DNA from: Roseovarius sp. MMSF_3281
Lineage (GTDB): Bacteria > Pseudomonadota > Alphaproteobacteria > Rhodobacterales > Rhodobacteraceae
DNA: 64,000 bases
Direction of reading: 5' to 3'
Assembly (NCBI RefSeq): GCF_030733685.1
Contig: NZ_JASHIM010000022.1
Location: forward strand, 1 to 64,000
This document shows positions 8,704-17,569 of the stretch, piece after piece. Numbering within the stretch: position 1 is the first letter of the stretch; the number at the start of each line of letters is the position of its first letter. The notes beneath the pieces were generated by a model. It was not told the origin of the DNA, did not search any database, and saw only the letters and a program-made list of their open reading frames with translations. The position numbers and the translations under genes were made by a program.

Positions 8704-9486
8704 ATGAAGGCGAAAAAACCCAAGTGGGTGATCGAAAAAGAACAGGCGAAGAAAGCCGCAGGTGAGCAAACCGTGTGGCTTTTCGGGCTGCATGCGGTGC
8801 GCGATGCGCTGATGAACCCGGCGCGTGAGAAACTGCGCCTGATCGTGACGAAGAACGCCGCCGACAAGCTTTCAGAGGCGATTGCGCAGGGCGGGATTGA
8901 CCCCGAAATGGCCGATCCGCGCAAGTTTCCCGCCCCGCTTGACCCGCAGTCGGTCCACCAAGGCGCAGCCTTGGAGGTGAAACCGCTGGATTGGGGGCCT
9001 TTGGCCGAACTGGCGCTTGGCGGGGCGGCGGGGGTGCCGCGCGTTGTCATGCTGGACCGGGTGACCGACCCGCATAACGTGGGCGCGATCCTGCGCTCGG
9101 CCGAGGTGTTCGGCGCCTGCGCCGTGGTGGCCCCGCGTCACCATTCCGCGCCCGAAACCGGGGCCTTGGCCAAGACCGCCAGTGGCGCGCTTGAGCGGCA
9201 GCCCTATGTGCAGGTGCGCAACCTTGCCGATGCGATCAAGGAATTGCAGGGCATGGGCTATCTTGTGCTTGGGCTGGCAGGCGAGGCCGAGCAGACTCTC
9301 GAAGAGGCGTTAGACGGACGGCGTGACCGGCCCGTGGCGCTGGTTCTGGGGGCCGAGGGGCCGGGGTTGCGGCAGAAGACGCGCGAGACCTGCGATGCCT
9401 TGGTGCGGATTGAATTTGCCGGTGCCTTCGGGTCGCTTAACGTGTCCAATGCCGCCGCCGTGGCGCTTTATGCTGCAAGGCCCTAA
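8704..9486 (+). CDS. rlmB: 23S rRNA (guanosine-2'-O)-methyltransferase
   Basis: 260 residues from ATG 8704 (MKAKKPKWV). This is a SpoU/TrmH-family knotted methyltransferase: motif 1 DPHNVGAILRSAEVFG, motif 2 LGAEGPGL, motif 3 SLNVSNAAAVALY. An N-terminal substrate-binding domain (WLFGLHAVRDALMNP) precedes the catalytic domain, the two-domain layout of RlmB, which methylates G2251 of 23S rRNA using S-adenosylmethionine. The basic N-terminal tail fits RNA binding. Its last bases overlap the convergent gene at 9483. Confidence 0.9.
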   Translation: MKAKKPKWVIEKEQAKKAAGEQTVWLFGLHAVRDALMNPAREKLRLIVTKNAADKLSEAIAQGGIDPEMADPRKFPAPLDPQSVHQGAALEVKPLDWGPLAELALGGAAGVPRVVMLDRVTDPHNVGAILRSAEVFGACAVVAPRHHSAPETGALAKTASGALERQPYVQVRNLADAIKELQGMGYLVLGLAGEAEQTLEEALDGRRDRPVALVLGAEGPGLRQKTRETCDALVRIEFAGAFGSLNVSNAAAVALYAARP

Positions 9487-10355
9487 TGTTCGGCCCCATC
9501 CTCGAAGGTCTTGATAAAGCGGCCTTTTATCATCCAGCTTAAGCCAAAGCTCATCAGGGCCACGGATTCGAGGAGGAAGGTCAGGCGCCAGTGGTTCCAG
9601 GCCTGCAAAAAGGCCTGTGCCGCCTCGGGCGACAGGATCAGCTTGGTCAGGATGGCCGCCCCGCCCATGATCGCCACGCAGCCAAAGATCAAAACCCCAA
9701 GCGCGCGATACCAGAGGTTGCGAAAGCCCTTGCGGCTGCCCTCGACCACCGAGGCGAAGGAATTGATCCGGGTGAAGACGAAATAGGAAAAATAGCCAAG
9801 GATCGTGAACATCACCGCAGCACCCCCGAAATGCAGCGATTGCAGCAGCATCGGCACGTTGTCGGGCGTGCCGAAGGCCGGGAAGGTGGCCCACATGTCA
9901 TAGGACAGCGCCCCGGTCACCCCCGAGGCGGGCGGGGCCAGGCCGCTGGCCGAGGTGATAAAGGTCCGGGCGGCTTCGGCCCCGGTGTATTCGCAGCCCG
10001 ACCCGGTGGTGGGGGAATAGGCAATCAGGAAGGCCGAGACCCCGGCCAGCTTGATCAGCCAGATATCGTACCAATAGTGCCGCAGGTAGCCATCGACCGC
10101 CTTGGTGCGGAAGCTGTAGAAAAACGCCAGAAGCAGCCCGATGAAGGTGAGCGCGCCGACGAAAATATCGCCGCCGATGCGGCTGTAGTAATAGTGGCTG
10201 ATGGATTGGTTGAAGCAGGTATTGGTGAAGATCGTCAGCGCGATCAGGATCACCGGCAGGAACAGCGCCACGTACCCGACCCCGCGATTGACGCGCCTGA
10301 GGCTGAGGGCGAACGGCAGATCATCGGGCAGGGGGCTTCGGGGCGGTTGGGGCAT
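9483..10355 (-). CDS. Multi-pass membrane protein, unknown function
   Basis: 290 residues with about six hydrophobic segments (e.g. VGYVALFLPVILIALTIF, IFVGALTFIGLLLAFFY, MFTILGYFSYFVF). A loop between segments contains CEYTGAEAARTF. No catalytic motif is seen; it resembles DUF998/Frag1-like hydrophobic proteins only in general layout. It is transcribed alone and converges on rlmB with a 4-base overlap of stop codons. Confidence 0.7.
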   Translation of the reverse strand: MPQPPRSPLPDDLPFALSLRRVNRGVGYVALFLPVILIALTIFTNTCFNQSISHYYYSRIGGDIFVGALTFIGLLLAFFYSFRTKAVDGYLRHYWYDIWLIKLAGVSAFLIAYSPTTGSGCEYTGAEAARTFITSASGLAPPASGVTGALSYDMWATFPAFGTPDNVPMLLQSLHFGGAAVMFTILGYFSYFVFTRINSFASVVEGSRKGFRNLWYRALGVLIFGCVAIMGGAAILTKLILSPEAAQAFLQAWNHWRLTFLLESVALMSFGLSWMIKGRFIKTFEDGAEH

Positions 10356-10484
10356 ACCAGTCTTCCTTGGACTTCACGAACAGAATAACACGTATTACGG
10401 GAATTGCGAAAACTTGGCCGCTGTGGGGCTTGGAAAACCCGGGCTTGCCAATATGTAGAGACGCAAAGCAAAACGCGGGATCGA

Positions 10485-10823
10485 ATGGGACCAAAGATTG
10501 CCACATGCTGTTATTGCGGGACGCGCGCGACCCTGGTTCTGGATCAGGGGCGGCACGAATTGGCCTGTTCGGCCTGTGGCGCGCCCCTGCACGAGATGAA
10601 GGCCCTGCCCAAGTCCACGCAAAGCCCGCGCAAGCGCGCCCCGGCCGCGACAGCGCCCAAACGGCCCGGTGCACGGCGGCGGGTCAAGGTGGATTGGGCC
10701 GCCGAACGCGCCCATGCGCTTGGTGACGAGCGAAAGCGAAAAAAGCGCCGTAAGCCACGGAAATCATTAGCATACCGTGTTATGGACGAGTTGTGGGACG
10801 GGATCGAAGATATCTTCGATTAG
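10485..10823 (+). CDS. Zinc-ribbon small basic protein
   Basis: 112 residues from ATG 10485 (MGPKIATCCYCG); the longer frame from 10404 has no conserved character. Two CxxC pairs (CCYCG at residues 8-12 and ACSACG about 30-35) form a zinc ribbon. The C-terminal part is very basic (RKRKKRRKPRKSLAYRV) and ends in an acidic helix (ELWDGIEDIFD). Looks like a nucleic-acid-associated or ribosome-associated protein; role unknown. Confidence 0.7.
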   Translation: MGPKIATCCYCGTRATLVLDQGRHELACSACGAPLHEMKALPKSTQSPRKRAPAATAPKRPGARRRVKVDWAAERAHALGDERKRKKRRKPRKSLAYRVMDELWDGIEDIFD

Positions 10824-10909
10824 CGGAAAATTGCCGATCTTGCCCCGATGTTCACAAGCCTTTTACCGGGCCTTTTTATTTTGAATCGCGTCCCTATCTA
10901 TTAATCAGA

Positions 10910-10994
10910 AACGTCGGAATGGAACACCGGCGTTTCACTTCACTGTCCCTCGTTCCGCGACTGGCGCCCAAGGGTCCCCCTTGGGCGCTTTTTT
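10910..10994 (+). ncRNA. Candidate small RNA
   Basis: Between the zinc-ribbon gene and the CoA-binding gene there is a two-hairpin structure: stem aacgtcgg/ccggcgtt (10910-10917 with 10927-10934, one G-U pair), a single-stranded 29-base linker, then a perfect 11-bp GC stem followed by six T. An AT-rich segment (ttgaat...tattaat, 10880-10905) just upstream could be a promoter. The layout is that of a short intergenic regulatory RNA, but it may instead be the 3' untranslated end of the zinc-ribbon mRNA or an attenuator leader of the gene beginning 30 bases later. Confidence 0.4.
10964..10994 (+). terminator. Strong rho-independent terminator
   Basis: A perfect inverted repeat gcgcccaaggg / cccttgggcgc (10964-10974, 10978-10988) with a 3-base loop is followed by tttttt. 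It lies only 30 bases upstream of the next start codon at 11024. Confidence 0.9.
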
Positions 10995-11023
10995 CTTTCT
11001 CGAACCCTGTTTAGAGTGCGCCC

Positions 11024-11497
11024 ATGAGCCAAGAGTATTCCGACGCGCATCTGCGCAAAATTCTGACCCGCACCAAGCGTATCGCCGTGGTGGGGGTGTC
11101 GATGAACGAGGTGCGCCCGAGTTTCTACGTGGCGCGGTATCTCAAGCTGAAGGGGTTCGACGTGGTGCCGGTCAATCCGGGCCATGCGGGCAAGACCGCC
11201 TTCGGGGCCGAGGTTGTTGCCTCGCTGAGCGATATCGAGGGGCACGTGGACATGGTGGATATTTTCCGCCGCCCCGAACATGTGCCGCCCATCGTCGAAG
11301 AGGCGCTTGAGTGTTTTGCGGATTTGCAGACCGTCTGGATGCAGATCGGCGTGGTCAATGAAGCGGCGGCCGAAATGGCCCGCGCCCGGGGTGTCGACGT
11401 GGTGATGGACCGTTGCCCCAAGATCGAATACCAGCGCCTGTTTGGTGAGCTGCGCATGGGGGGCTTCAACACCGGGGTGATTTCCTCGAAACTGTAA
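11024..11497 (+). CDS. CoA-binding domain protein (YccU-like)
   Basis: 157 residues. A Rossmann-type CoA-binding domain: IAVVGVSMNEVRPSFYVARYL and KGFDVVPVNPGH at the N-terminus, VDIFRRPEHVPPIVEEAL in the middle, and a C-terminal VVMDRCPKIEYQRL, all typical of the CoA_binding_2 family. Members are cytoplasmic and bind CoA thioesters; the physiological role is not defined. It starts after a strong terminator, so it probably has its own promoter or is controlled by read-through. Confidence 0.85.
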   Translation: MSQEYSDAHLRKILTRTKRIAVVGVSMNEVRPSFYVARYLKLKGFDVVPVNPGHAGKTAFGAEVVASLSDIEGHVDMVDIFRRPEHVPPIVEEALECFADLQTVWMQIGVVNEAAAEMARARGVDVVMDRCPKIEYQRLFGELRMGGFNTGVISSKL

Positions 11498-11542
11498 GGG
11501 TTTAGGGGCGCTGCCCTTAGGTTGAAATGGATTTTCAACCTA

Positions 11543-11569
11543 CCCCGGAGTATTTTGGGAAAGATGAAG
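11543..11569. repeat. Dispersed gene-end repeat, copy 1
   Basis: The element ccccggagtattttggg followed by aaagatgaag lies between two converging genes. Related copies occur at 15719-15746, in inverted orientation at 15759-15785, and at 57255-57281. The family is common after genes in Rhodobacteraceae. Confidence 0.6.
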
Positions 11570-11572
11570 AGC

Positions 11573-11863
11573 TTAGCCGCTTTCGATGTCGGCGGCGATG
11601 CGCATGTCGCGCAGGGGTTTGACCATTTCGATGGCGCGGGAATAGATCGGGTCAGCCTTGTAGGCGGCAAGATCGTCTTCGTTGTCGAATTCGGCATAGA
11701 CGACGAAATCCACCTCGGCGCCGGTCAGGCGGTCGGCATGCAGGTTGCGGCCCACTTCGAAGTGGCGGGCGTGGGGGATTTGCCCAAGGGTTTCCAGACC
11801 TTCGCGGATGCGGTCGAGGTCGGCTTGGTCGCGGGCGGTGAAAAACACGATATGGCGGATCAT
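11573..11863 (-). CDS. Dabb-family (stress-responsive A/B barrel) protein
   Basis: 96 residues. The opening [26 protein letters not shown] and the later [34 protein letters not shown] follow the Dabb ferredoxin-like dimeric barrel: an initial H-x-V-x-F strand, then a D-lined helix and a second strand. Function is unknown in bacteria. Its start codon overlaps the hisE stop by 4 bases (ATGA), so it is translated from the his mRNA. Confidence 0.8.
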   Translation of the reverse strand: MIRHIVFFTARDQADLDRIREGLETLGQIPHARHFEVGRNLHADRLTGAEVDFVVYAEFDNEDDLAAYKADPIYSRAIEMVKPLRDMRIAADIESG

Positions 11864-12171
11864 TTCGGGCGAGATGCTTTTTCCTGAAGGCCAGATTGGG
11901 ATTGGCGGTGGGCGAGTTCGGCGAGGACGTCATCAAGGCTGACGCCGTGGCTGTGAAGCATGACGAGAAGGTGAAAGAGCACATCGGCGGCCTCGGAGGT
12001 GAGGCCCCGGGCGTCGCCCTTGACCGCTTCGATCACCGCCTCGATCGCCTCTTCGCCGAACTTCTCGGCCACTTTTTCGGGGCCTTTCGCCAGCAATTTG
12101 GCGGTCCAGCTTTCGTCAGGCGCGGATTTGGCGCGGCTGGCGATGATCTGTTCCAGGTCATGCAGGGTCAT
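11860..12171 (-). CDS. hisE: Phosphoribosyl-ATP pyrophosphatase
   Basis: 103 residues from ATG 12171 ([13 protein letters not shown]). The MazG-like catalytic signature is intact: [25 protein letters not shown] with the metal-binding glutamates, and [14 protein letters not shown]. It hydrolyses PR-ATP to PR-AMP, step 2 of histidine synthesis, as a stand-alone HisE (HisI is separate and not in this window). The start overlaps the hisF stop by 4 bases. Confidence 0.93.
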   Translation of the reverse strand: MTLHDLEQIIASRAKSAPDESWTAKLLAKGPEKVAEKFGEEAIEAVIEAVKGDARGLTSEAADVLFHLLVMLHSHGVSLDDVLAELAHRQSQSGLQEKASRPK

Positions 12172-12932
12172 GCGCCTGTCCTCATGGCAATGCCGTTGGC
12201 GGCCATGTGATCCTTGGCCTGTTGAATCGTGAATTCGCCAAAGTGAAAGATCGAGGCGGCCAGCACGGCAGAGGCGCCGCCCCTGGTCACCCCGTCGACA
12301 AGGTGATCGAGCGTGCCGACGCCGCCCGAGGCGATCACGGGAATATCGACCGCGTCGGAAATGGCGCGGGTCAGCGGCAGGTTGAAGCCTTCGCGCGTGC
12401 CGTCGCGGTCCATCGAGGTCAGCAGGATTTCCCCCGCGCCCTTGGATTCGACCAGCTTGGCAAACTCCACGGCTTCGATGCCCGTGGGTTTGCGACCGCC
12501 GTGGGTGAAAATCTCCCATTTGCCGGGGGAGACTGTTTTGGCGTCGATGGCCACGACGATGCACTGGCTGCCGAATTGATCGGCGGCCTCGCGCACGACA
12601 TCGGGGTTGGCCACGGCGGCGGAATTGAACGACACCTTGTCGGCCCCCGCCAGCAGCAGTTTGCGCACATCCTCGGCCGTGCGCACGCCGCCGCCCACGG
12701 TGAGCGGGATATAGCATTGCTCGGCCGTGCGGGTGACCACATCCAGCATCACGCCACGGTTTTCATGGGTGGCGTGGATGTCGAGAAAACAAAGTTCATC
12801 GGCGCCCGCGGCGTCATAGGCCTTGGCGGCATCCACCGGATCGCCCGCATCGCGCAGGTTGACGAAATTCACGCCTTTGACAACGCGGCCATCGGCGACG
12901 TCGAGACAGGGGATGATGCGGGTTTTCAACAT
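12168..12932 (-). CDS. hisF: Imidazole glycerol phosphate synthase, cyclase subunit
   Basis: 254 residues from ATG 12932 ([12 protein letters not shown]); the frame extends upstream without conservation. A (beta/alpha)8 barrel with both catalytic aspartates in [15 protein letters not shown] and [11 protein letters not shown], plus phosphate sites GGGVRT and IASGGVG. It closes the imidazole ring using ammonia delivered by HisH, giving IGP and AICAR. It forms an operon with hisE and the Dabb gene; hisH lies 3 kb away on the same strand. Confidence 0.95.
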   Translation of the reverse strand: MLKTRIIPCLDVADGRVVKGVNFVNLRDAGDPVDAAKAYDAAGADELCFLDIHATHENRGVMLDVVTRTAEQCYIPLTVGGGVRTAEDVRKLLLAGADKVSFNSAAVANPDVVREAADQFGSQCIVVAIDAKTVSPGKWEIFTHGGRKPTGIEAVEFAKLVESKGAGEILLTSMDRDGTREGFNLPLTRAISDAVDIPVIASGGVGTLDHLVDGVTRGGASAVLAASIFHFGEFTIQQAKDHMAANGIAMRTGA

Positions 12933-12990
12933 GACGCTCAGGTAGCGCGTAAGCGCGCCATTGTGAAGGTCTTTTGCGGGTGAAATGCAC

Positions 12991-13860
12991 CTAGCGGCGC
13001 GCAAGGCGCAGCGAGAGCAGCCCCGAGGTCAGGATCACGGCAAGCCCGGTGAGCGACAGGGCATCGGGCCAGTCCCCGAACGCCAGGTAGCCAAGCAGCG
13101 TTGCCGCGATGAGCTGGGTATAGACCAAGGGGGCGATCACCGAGGCGGGCGCGGAGCGGGTCGCCATGGCCAGCAGGAAATTCCCCATGGCCGAGCCCGC
13201 GGCGCTGCCGATCAGAAGGAGCCAGATCTGCGGTGTCATGGCAGGCGCGCCCACGGCAAGGGCCAAAGGCGCCAACAGGACCGATCCGACCAGAAGTTGC
13301 GAGATCAACAGGAACCTTGGGCGGAAGTGGCCGGCAAGCCAGCGGGTGGCGGTGAGAAAGCTGCCGTAAAAGACCCCGGCAAGTACGGCAAACCCCATGC
13401 CAAGCCCGGCGCCGAACCCCGGCTTCACCACCAGCAGGACCCCGGCAAAGCCAAGCACCAAAAGCAGGCTGCGCGCCGGGGTGACATGTTCCTTGAGCAA
13501 AAGCGCGGCCAGAATATACGAGATGATCGGCCCGACGAAGAAGGCCCCGAAGACATCGGCAATCGGTTCGGTGCTAAGCGCCGTGAGGATCGAGGCAATG
13601 CCGCCCACCACAAGCGCGCCGCGCAGAAGAATGCGCCAGCCGAGCAATTTGGGCAGCTCGTCCCGGCTGAGCCCGCTTAGCGGCAAAAGCACAAGGGCGG
13701 CCATGGCGAACCGTGCCCATGCCACGAAAAAGGGGTGCGCGCCTGCCTGTGTCAGGGCCTTGCCCGCCGTGTCACCGGCCACGATGCAGAACATGGCCGG
13801 GACGACCATGAAAAGGGTCATCCAGACGTGGGTGATGGCAAGAGGGGGCGCTTTGGGCAT
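12991..13860 (-). CDS. EamA/DMT-family transporter
   Basis: 289 residues with ten predicted transmembrane helices arranged as two EamA repeats (e.g. [22 protein letters not shown] in the first half, [21 protein letters not shown] in the second). This drug/metabolite transporter superfamily exports small metabolites through the inner membrane; the substrate cannot be told from sequence. It sits upstream of hisF on the same strand with a 58-base gap but is unlikely to be functionally linked. Confidence 0.88.
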   Translation of the reverse strand: MPKAPPLAITHVWMTLFMVVPAMFCIVAGDTAGKALTQAGAHPFFVAWARFAMAALVLLPLSGLSRDELPKLLGWRILLRGALVVGGIASILTALSTEPIADVFGAFFVGPIISYILAALLLKEHVTPARSLLLVLGFAGVLLVVKPGFGAGLGMGFAVLAGVFYGSFLTATRWLAGHFRPRFLLISQLLVGSVLLAPLALAVGAPAMTPQIWLLLIGSAAGSAMGNFLLAMATRSAPASVIAPLVYTQLIAATLLGYLAFGDWPDALSLTGLAVILTSGLLSLRLARR

Positions 13861-13960
13861 GGAGAGGCTGACTTTCGCGGTTCACGGATTTGTTTATGGC
13901 CAAAGCGCCGGAGTATCCAGAGGATGCAGGCAATGGATCTGGCACAAAGGATGAATCGCA

Positions 13961-14416
13961 ATGAAACAGCTATTGGCAGGGCTGGCACTGGCCGTCATGG
14001 CGCAGGGCGCGCAGGCCTCTGAAGACGATATCATGCGGGTGGCGGCCAAAAGCGATGTGGCCAGCACCATGGACGCGCTGCAAGCGGCGGTCGAAGGGGC
14101 AGGGGCCACGGTGTTCGCCCGGGTCGATCACGCGGAAGGGGCCCAGAGTGCCGGTATGGAACTGGCCCCAGCGCAGCTTTTGATCTTTGGCAATCCAAAG
14201 CTGGGAACACCGGCGATGCAGGGCAACCCGCTTGCCGGGCTCTATCTGCCGTTGAAGGTGCTGGTCTACGAGGCGGCGGATGGCCGGGTGTGGCTGGCCT
14301 ATGAAGACCCCGAGGAAACGCTGGACGATCTGCGGGGTGTCGACGACGACGCGGCATATGTCGCCAAGATGCGCATGGCCTTGATCAAGCTGACCGAGAA
14401 AGCGGCGGGAAAATAA
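13961..14416 (+). CDS. Secreted DUF302 protein
   Basis: 151 residues. An N-terminal signal peptide (MKQLLAGLALAVMAQGAQA, cleavage before SEDD) is followed by one DUF302 domain: STMDALQAAVEGAGATVFARVDHA, the LLIFGNPKLGTPAMQ core and LPLKVLVYEA. Periplasmic location predicted. DUF302 domains are ancient compact folds of unknown activity. Converges on hisA. Confidence 0.85.
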   Translation: MKQLLAGLALAVMAQGAQASEDDIMRVAAKSDVASTMDALQAAVEGAGATVFARVDHAEGAQSAGMELAPAQLLIFGNPKLGTPAMQGNPLAGLYLPLKVLVYEAADGRVWLAYEDPEETLDDLRGVDDDAAYVAKMRMALIKLTEKAAGK

Positions 14417-14423
14417 CGCGCCG

Positions 14424-15146
14424 TCAGGCCTTCATCACCGAAAGCGCCTCTTTCAGATCAATCGCCCCGTCATAGAGCGCGCGGCCTGATATCGCGCCAT
14501 TCAAAGGCGCGCCGCAGGATTTCAGCGCCTTGAGATCGGCGATGGAACTGACCCCGCCCGAGGCAATGACCGGGATCGAGACCGCGTTGGCAAGGGCCGC
14601 GGTTTCCGCGATATTGGGGCCCTGCATGGCCCCGTCGCGGTTGATGTCGGTGTAGATGATGGCCGCCACGCCGGCATCCTCGAAAGAGCGGGCCAGATCA
14701 GTGGCCAGAACATCGGTTTCCTCGGCCCAGCCCTTGGTGGCAACGCGGCCCTGGCGGGCGTCTATACCCACGGCCACCTGGCCGGGGAAGGCGCGGGCGG
14801 CCTCGCGCACCAGCGCGGGGTTTTCCACCGCCACGGTGCCAAGGATCACACGCGCCAGACCCTTGGACAGCCAACGCTCGATGGTGGCCATGTCACGGAT
14901 GCCACCGCCCAGTTGCGCAGGGACTTTCGTGCGCTCGAGGATCGCCTCGACCGGCGCGGCGTTGACCGGTTCCCCGGCAAAAGCCCCGTTGAGATCGACA
15001 AGGTGCAGCCATTCGCAGCCCGCATCGACGAACTCCATCGCCTGGGCGGCGGGGTCGTCGTTGAACACGGTGGCCTTTTCCATTTCGCCTTTGAACAGGC
15101 GCACGGCCTGACCGTCTTTGAGGTCGATGGCGGGATAGAGGATCAT
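14424..15146 (-). CDS. hisA: Phosphoribosylformimino-AICAR ribotide isomerase
   Basis: 240 residues from ATG 15146 ([12 protein letters not shown]). A TIM barrel with catalytic Asp in [13 protein letters not shown] and the second acid in IYTDINRDG; phosphate-binding LGGGIRD and IASGGVSS. Performs the Amadori rearrangement of ProFAR to PRFAR. Same strand as the other biosynthetic his genes but separated from hisF-hisE by unrelated genes. Confidence 0.95.
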   Translation of the reverse strand: MILYPAIDLKDGQAVRLFKGEMEKATVFNDDPAAQAMEFVDAGCEWLHLVDLNGAFAGEPVNAAPVEAILERTKVPAQLGGGIRDMATIERWLSKGLARVILGTVAVENPALVREAARAFPGQVAVGIDARQGRVATKGWAEETDVLATDLARSFEDAGVAAIIYTDINRDGAMQGPNIAETAALANAVSIPVIASGGVSSIADLKALKSCGAPLNGAISGRALYDGAIDLKEALSVMKA

Positions 15147-15285
15147 GGGCGTTTTCCTTGGCTGCCTAGGCTGACGGCCCTTTGGCACGAGCGCGGGCCG
15201 AATGCAACGCGACCCGACGTTACACTTGATTTCAAACCACCTCGCGGGGCAGCGTTTGTGCAGGCACTCAAGGGAGGAGTTCAAA

Positions 15286-15672
15286 ATGAAACGCTTTGCA
15301 TTGGCCGCTGTGGCGGTGGTGATGGGGTCGGGTGTGGCGCTGGCCGAACCGGCGCTGGGGACCTGGAAAACCGAAGTGGACGACGGCGCCTATGCGCATG
15401 TCGAAATCGCCCAATGCGGCAGCAATGTCTGCGGTACCATCGCGCGAACCTTCAGGGACGGGGCCGAGTATAAATCGGAAAACATCGGCAAGATGCTGGT
15501 GCGCAACATGGAACCACAGGGCAATGGTCACTACGAAGGCCGGGTCTGGCGCCCCTCCAACAACAAGATCTATATCGGCAAGATGGACGTGCAGGGCAAT
15601 CGCCTGAAGCTGCGCGGCTGCGTGGCGGGCGGTCTGATCTGCGCCAAGCAAAACTGGAGCCGGGTGAAGTAA
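15286..15672 (+). CDS. Secreted DUF2147 protein
   Basis: 128 residues from ATG 15286, preceded by agggaggag. Signal peptide [20 protein letters not shown]. The mature part shows the DUF2147 pattern: [20 protein letters not shown], a pair of cysteines [25 protein letters not shown] and a second pair in [16 protein letters not shown]. These are small periplasmic beta-barrel (lipocalin-like) proteins; ligand unknown. Confidence 0.85.
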   Translation: MKRFALAAVAVVMGSGVALAEPALGTWKTEVDDGAYAHVEIAQCGSNVCGTIARTFRDGAEYKSENIGKMLVRNMEPQGNGHYEGRVWRPSNNKIYIGKMDVQGNRLKLRGCVAGGLICAKQNWSRVK

Positions 15673-15718
15673 TCAACAGGTCTTTGGGGGCTTTGCCCCC
15701 GCCGCCCTGCGGGCGACT

Positions 15719-15785
15719 CCCCCAGGATATTTCCCAAAAGAAGAAACGCGGCTTATCCTTTCTTCTTTTCCCAAGTATCCCCGCC
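15719..15785. repeat. Paired inverted copies of the dispersed gene-end repeat
   Basis: The first copy (15719-15746, ccccaggatatttccc then aaaagaagaaa) and an inverted copy (15759-15785, tttcttcttttcccaag then tatccccgcc) face each other with about 12 bases between. The pair would fold into a long hairpin and could end transcription from both sides. A short GC hairpin (gggggctttgccccc, 15686-15700) lies just upstream. Confidence 0.6.
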
Positions 15786-15850
15786 GGAGGCATCCCGAGG
15801 GGACCGCCGAAGGCGAGACCCGAGATATAAAGCGCGCCGCAGGCGCACGA

Positions 15851-15896
15851 TTCAAGCGTTGCGCGAAATTACCGTGCACCGTTCAAGCGTTGCGCG
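15851..15896. repeat. Direct repeat ttcaagcgttgcgcg
   Basis: The 15-base sequence occurs twice (15851-15865 and 15882-15896), exactly 31 bases apart, between the DUF2147 and hisH genes. Purpose unknown; too few copies for a CRISPR. Confidence 0.6.
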
Positions 15897-15944
15897 CACT
15901 CTGCCTGTCGCTGCTGCCTGGGGTAAAAGGCGGAACGCTTTGGG

Positions 15945-16583
15945 TCAGGGGGTCCAGTTCAGGAAATTCGCAATCAGGCGCAGGCCGGTGGATTGGCTTT
16001 TTTCCGGGTGGAACTGGGTGCCGACGATATTGTCGCGGCCCACCACGGCGGTGATCGGACCGGCGTAATCGACATGCGCCAGGAGATGCGCCGGATCATC
16101 GACGCGGAAGTGGTAGGAATGCACGAAATAGGCGTGATCGCCCGAGGATAGCCCTTCGAACACCGGGTGGGCATGGTCGATCAGAAGGTCGTTCCAGCCC
16201 ATATGCGGCACCTTGAGGTTGGCATCCGAGGGGGCGATCCGTTCCACCGTGCCACCGATCCAGTCAAAGCCGGGGGTCTCGGAGTATTCCATGCCCCGGG
16301 TGGCGAGCATCTGCATGCCGATGCAGATGCCAAGGAAGGGCTGGCCCTGTTTGATCACCACCTCTTCGATGGCCTCGAAAAGCCCGCGGTGGTCGTACAG
16401 TTCTTTCTGACAGGCGGGGAAGGCGCCGTCGCCAGGCAGGACGACGCGGCTGGCGCGGCGCACGACCTCGGGATCGGAGGTGACGGTAACCGGGCCTGCC
16501 GCCACCTCGGCGGCCATGCGTTGAAAGGCCTTTTCGGCCGAATGCAGGTTACCGGATTCGTAATCGACGATGACGGTGCTCAT
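15945..16583 (-). CDS. hisH: Imidazole glycerol phosphate synthase, glutaminase subunit
   Basis: 212 residues. Class-I glutamine amidotransferase with complete catalytic triad: nucleophile Cys in LGICIGMQML, and His/Glu in QFHPEKSQ. Start motif VIVDYESGNLHS and oxyanion segment VVLPGDGAFPAC are typical HisH. It supplies ammonia to HisF. Six bases separate it from the hisB stop, so the two form an operon. Confidence 0.95.
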   Translation of the reverse strand: MSTVIVDYESGNLHSAEKAFQRMAAEVAAGPVTVTSDPEVVRRASRVVLPGDGAFPACQKELYDHRGLFEAIEEVVIKQGQPFLGICIGMQMLATRGMEYSETPGFDWIGGTVERIAPSDANLKVPHMGWNDLLIDHAHPVFEGLSSGDHAYFVHSYHFRVDDPAHLLAHVDYAGPITAVVGRDNIVGTQFHPEKSQSTGLRLIANFLNWTP

Positions 16584-16589
16584 ACCCCC

Positions 16590-17177
16590 TTACAGCGCCC
16601 CCTTGGTCGAGGGCACCGCATCGGATTTGCGCGGGTCGGTTTCCACCGCCTCGCGCAGGGCGCGGGCGACGGATTTGAACCCGGCTTCGGCCATGTGGTG
16701 GCTGTTGAAGCCGTGCAGGGCATCGACGTGCAGGGTGATTCCGCCGTGGGTGGCCAAAGCTTGGAAAAACTCGCGCACCAGTTCGGTATCGAATGTGCCG
16801 ATCTTGGGGGTAGGCAGCTCCATGTTCCAGATCAGGAAGGGCCGCCCCGACAAATCAAGCGCCGCGCGCACAAGCGCATCGTCCATCGGCAGCAGGCACG
16901 ATCCATAGCGGCGGATGCCGGTCTTGTTGCCAAGCGCCTGCGTCAGGGCCTGCCCAAGCGCGATGCCCACGTCCTCGACCGTGTGGTGGTCGTCGATGTG
17001 CAGGTCGCCCTTGCAGCGTACCTTCATGTCGATCAGCGAGTGCCGCGCCAGTTGATCCAGCATGTGATCGAAGAACCCGACGCCGGTTTCATTGTCGTAT
17101 GCGCCGGTGCCGTCGAGGTTGATCTCGACGGTGATCTCGGTCTCGGCGGTTTTGCGGGTGATCGTGGCGTTGCGCAT
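16590..17177 (-). CDS. hisB: Imidazoleglycerol-phosphate dehydratase
   Basis: 195 residues, the monofunctional form without the N-terminal phosphatase of enterobacteria. Mn-binding motifs are intact: [26 protein letters not shown] and [13 protein letters not shown]. Dehydrates IGP to imidazole-acetol phosphate. First gene of the hisB-hisH pair. Confidence 0.95.
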   Translation of the reverse strand: MRNATITRKTAETEITVEINLDGTGAYDNETGVGFFDHMLDQLARHSLIDMKVRCKGDLHIDDHHTVEDVGIALGQALTQALGNKTGIRRYGSCLLPMDDALVRAALDLSGRPFLIWNMELPTPKIGTFDTELVREFFQALATHGGITLHVDALHGFNSHHMAEAGFKSVARALREAVETDPRKSDAVPSTKGAL

Positions 17178-17327
17178 GGCGGCCCCTTCGGTGATGTCTT
17201 GGCGCCCTTATAGGCGCGGCGGACGGGTAGGCCAAGGGGTTGGCGAAACAGGAAAATCCGGCGTGCCCGAGGCGCATCATCCAAGGCCCTGGGGCCTTAC
17301 GATATCAATCGGTTGGGGAAGAGAAAT

Positions 17328-17402
17328 TGGAGCGGGTGATGAGATTCGAACTCACGACATTTACCTTGGCAAGGTAACGCTCTACCCCTGAGCTACACCC
17401 GC
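17328..17402 (-). tRNA. tRNA-Gly (anticodon GCC)
   Basis: Minus-strand acceptor gcgggtg/cacccgc, discriminator T, encoded CCA at 17328-17330, anticodon loop ttGCCaa, T loop ttcgaat. 75 bases including CCA. Confidence 0.96.
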
Positions 17403-17569
17403 ATCCTTGGGTAGGGCGGGAGATATAAATTCTGGCGCGGGGCTGCAAGCCCAAAATTGCCACTTTGGGCAAAAAAATTCAAAACCGGCAAAGTCCGGCG
17501 AAATCGGCCTGTCCAATGCCTTTATGTGGACGCGAGGGGGGCGGCTGCGTTAAGACGTTACGAAAAGCT

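Noticed and set aside
15851..15896. CRISPR array
   Set aside because: Only two 15-base repeats with no further copies and no cas genes.
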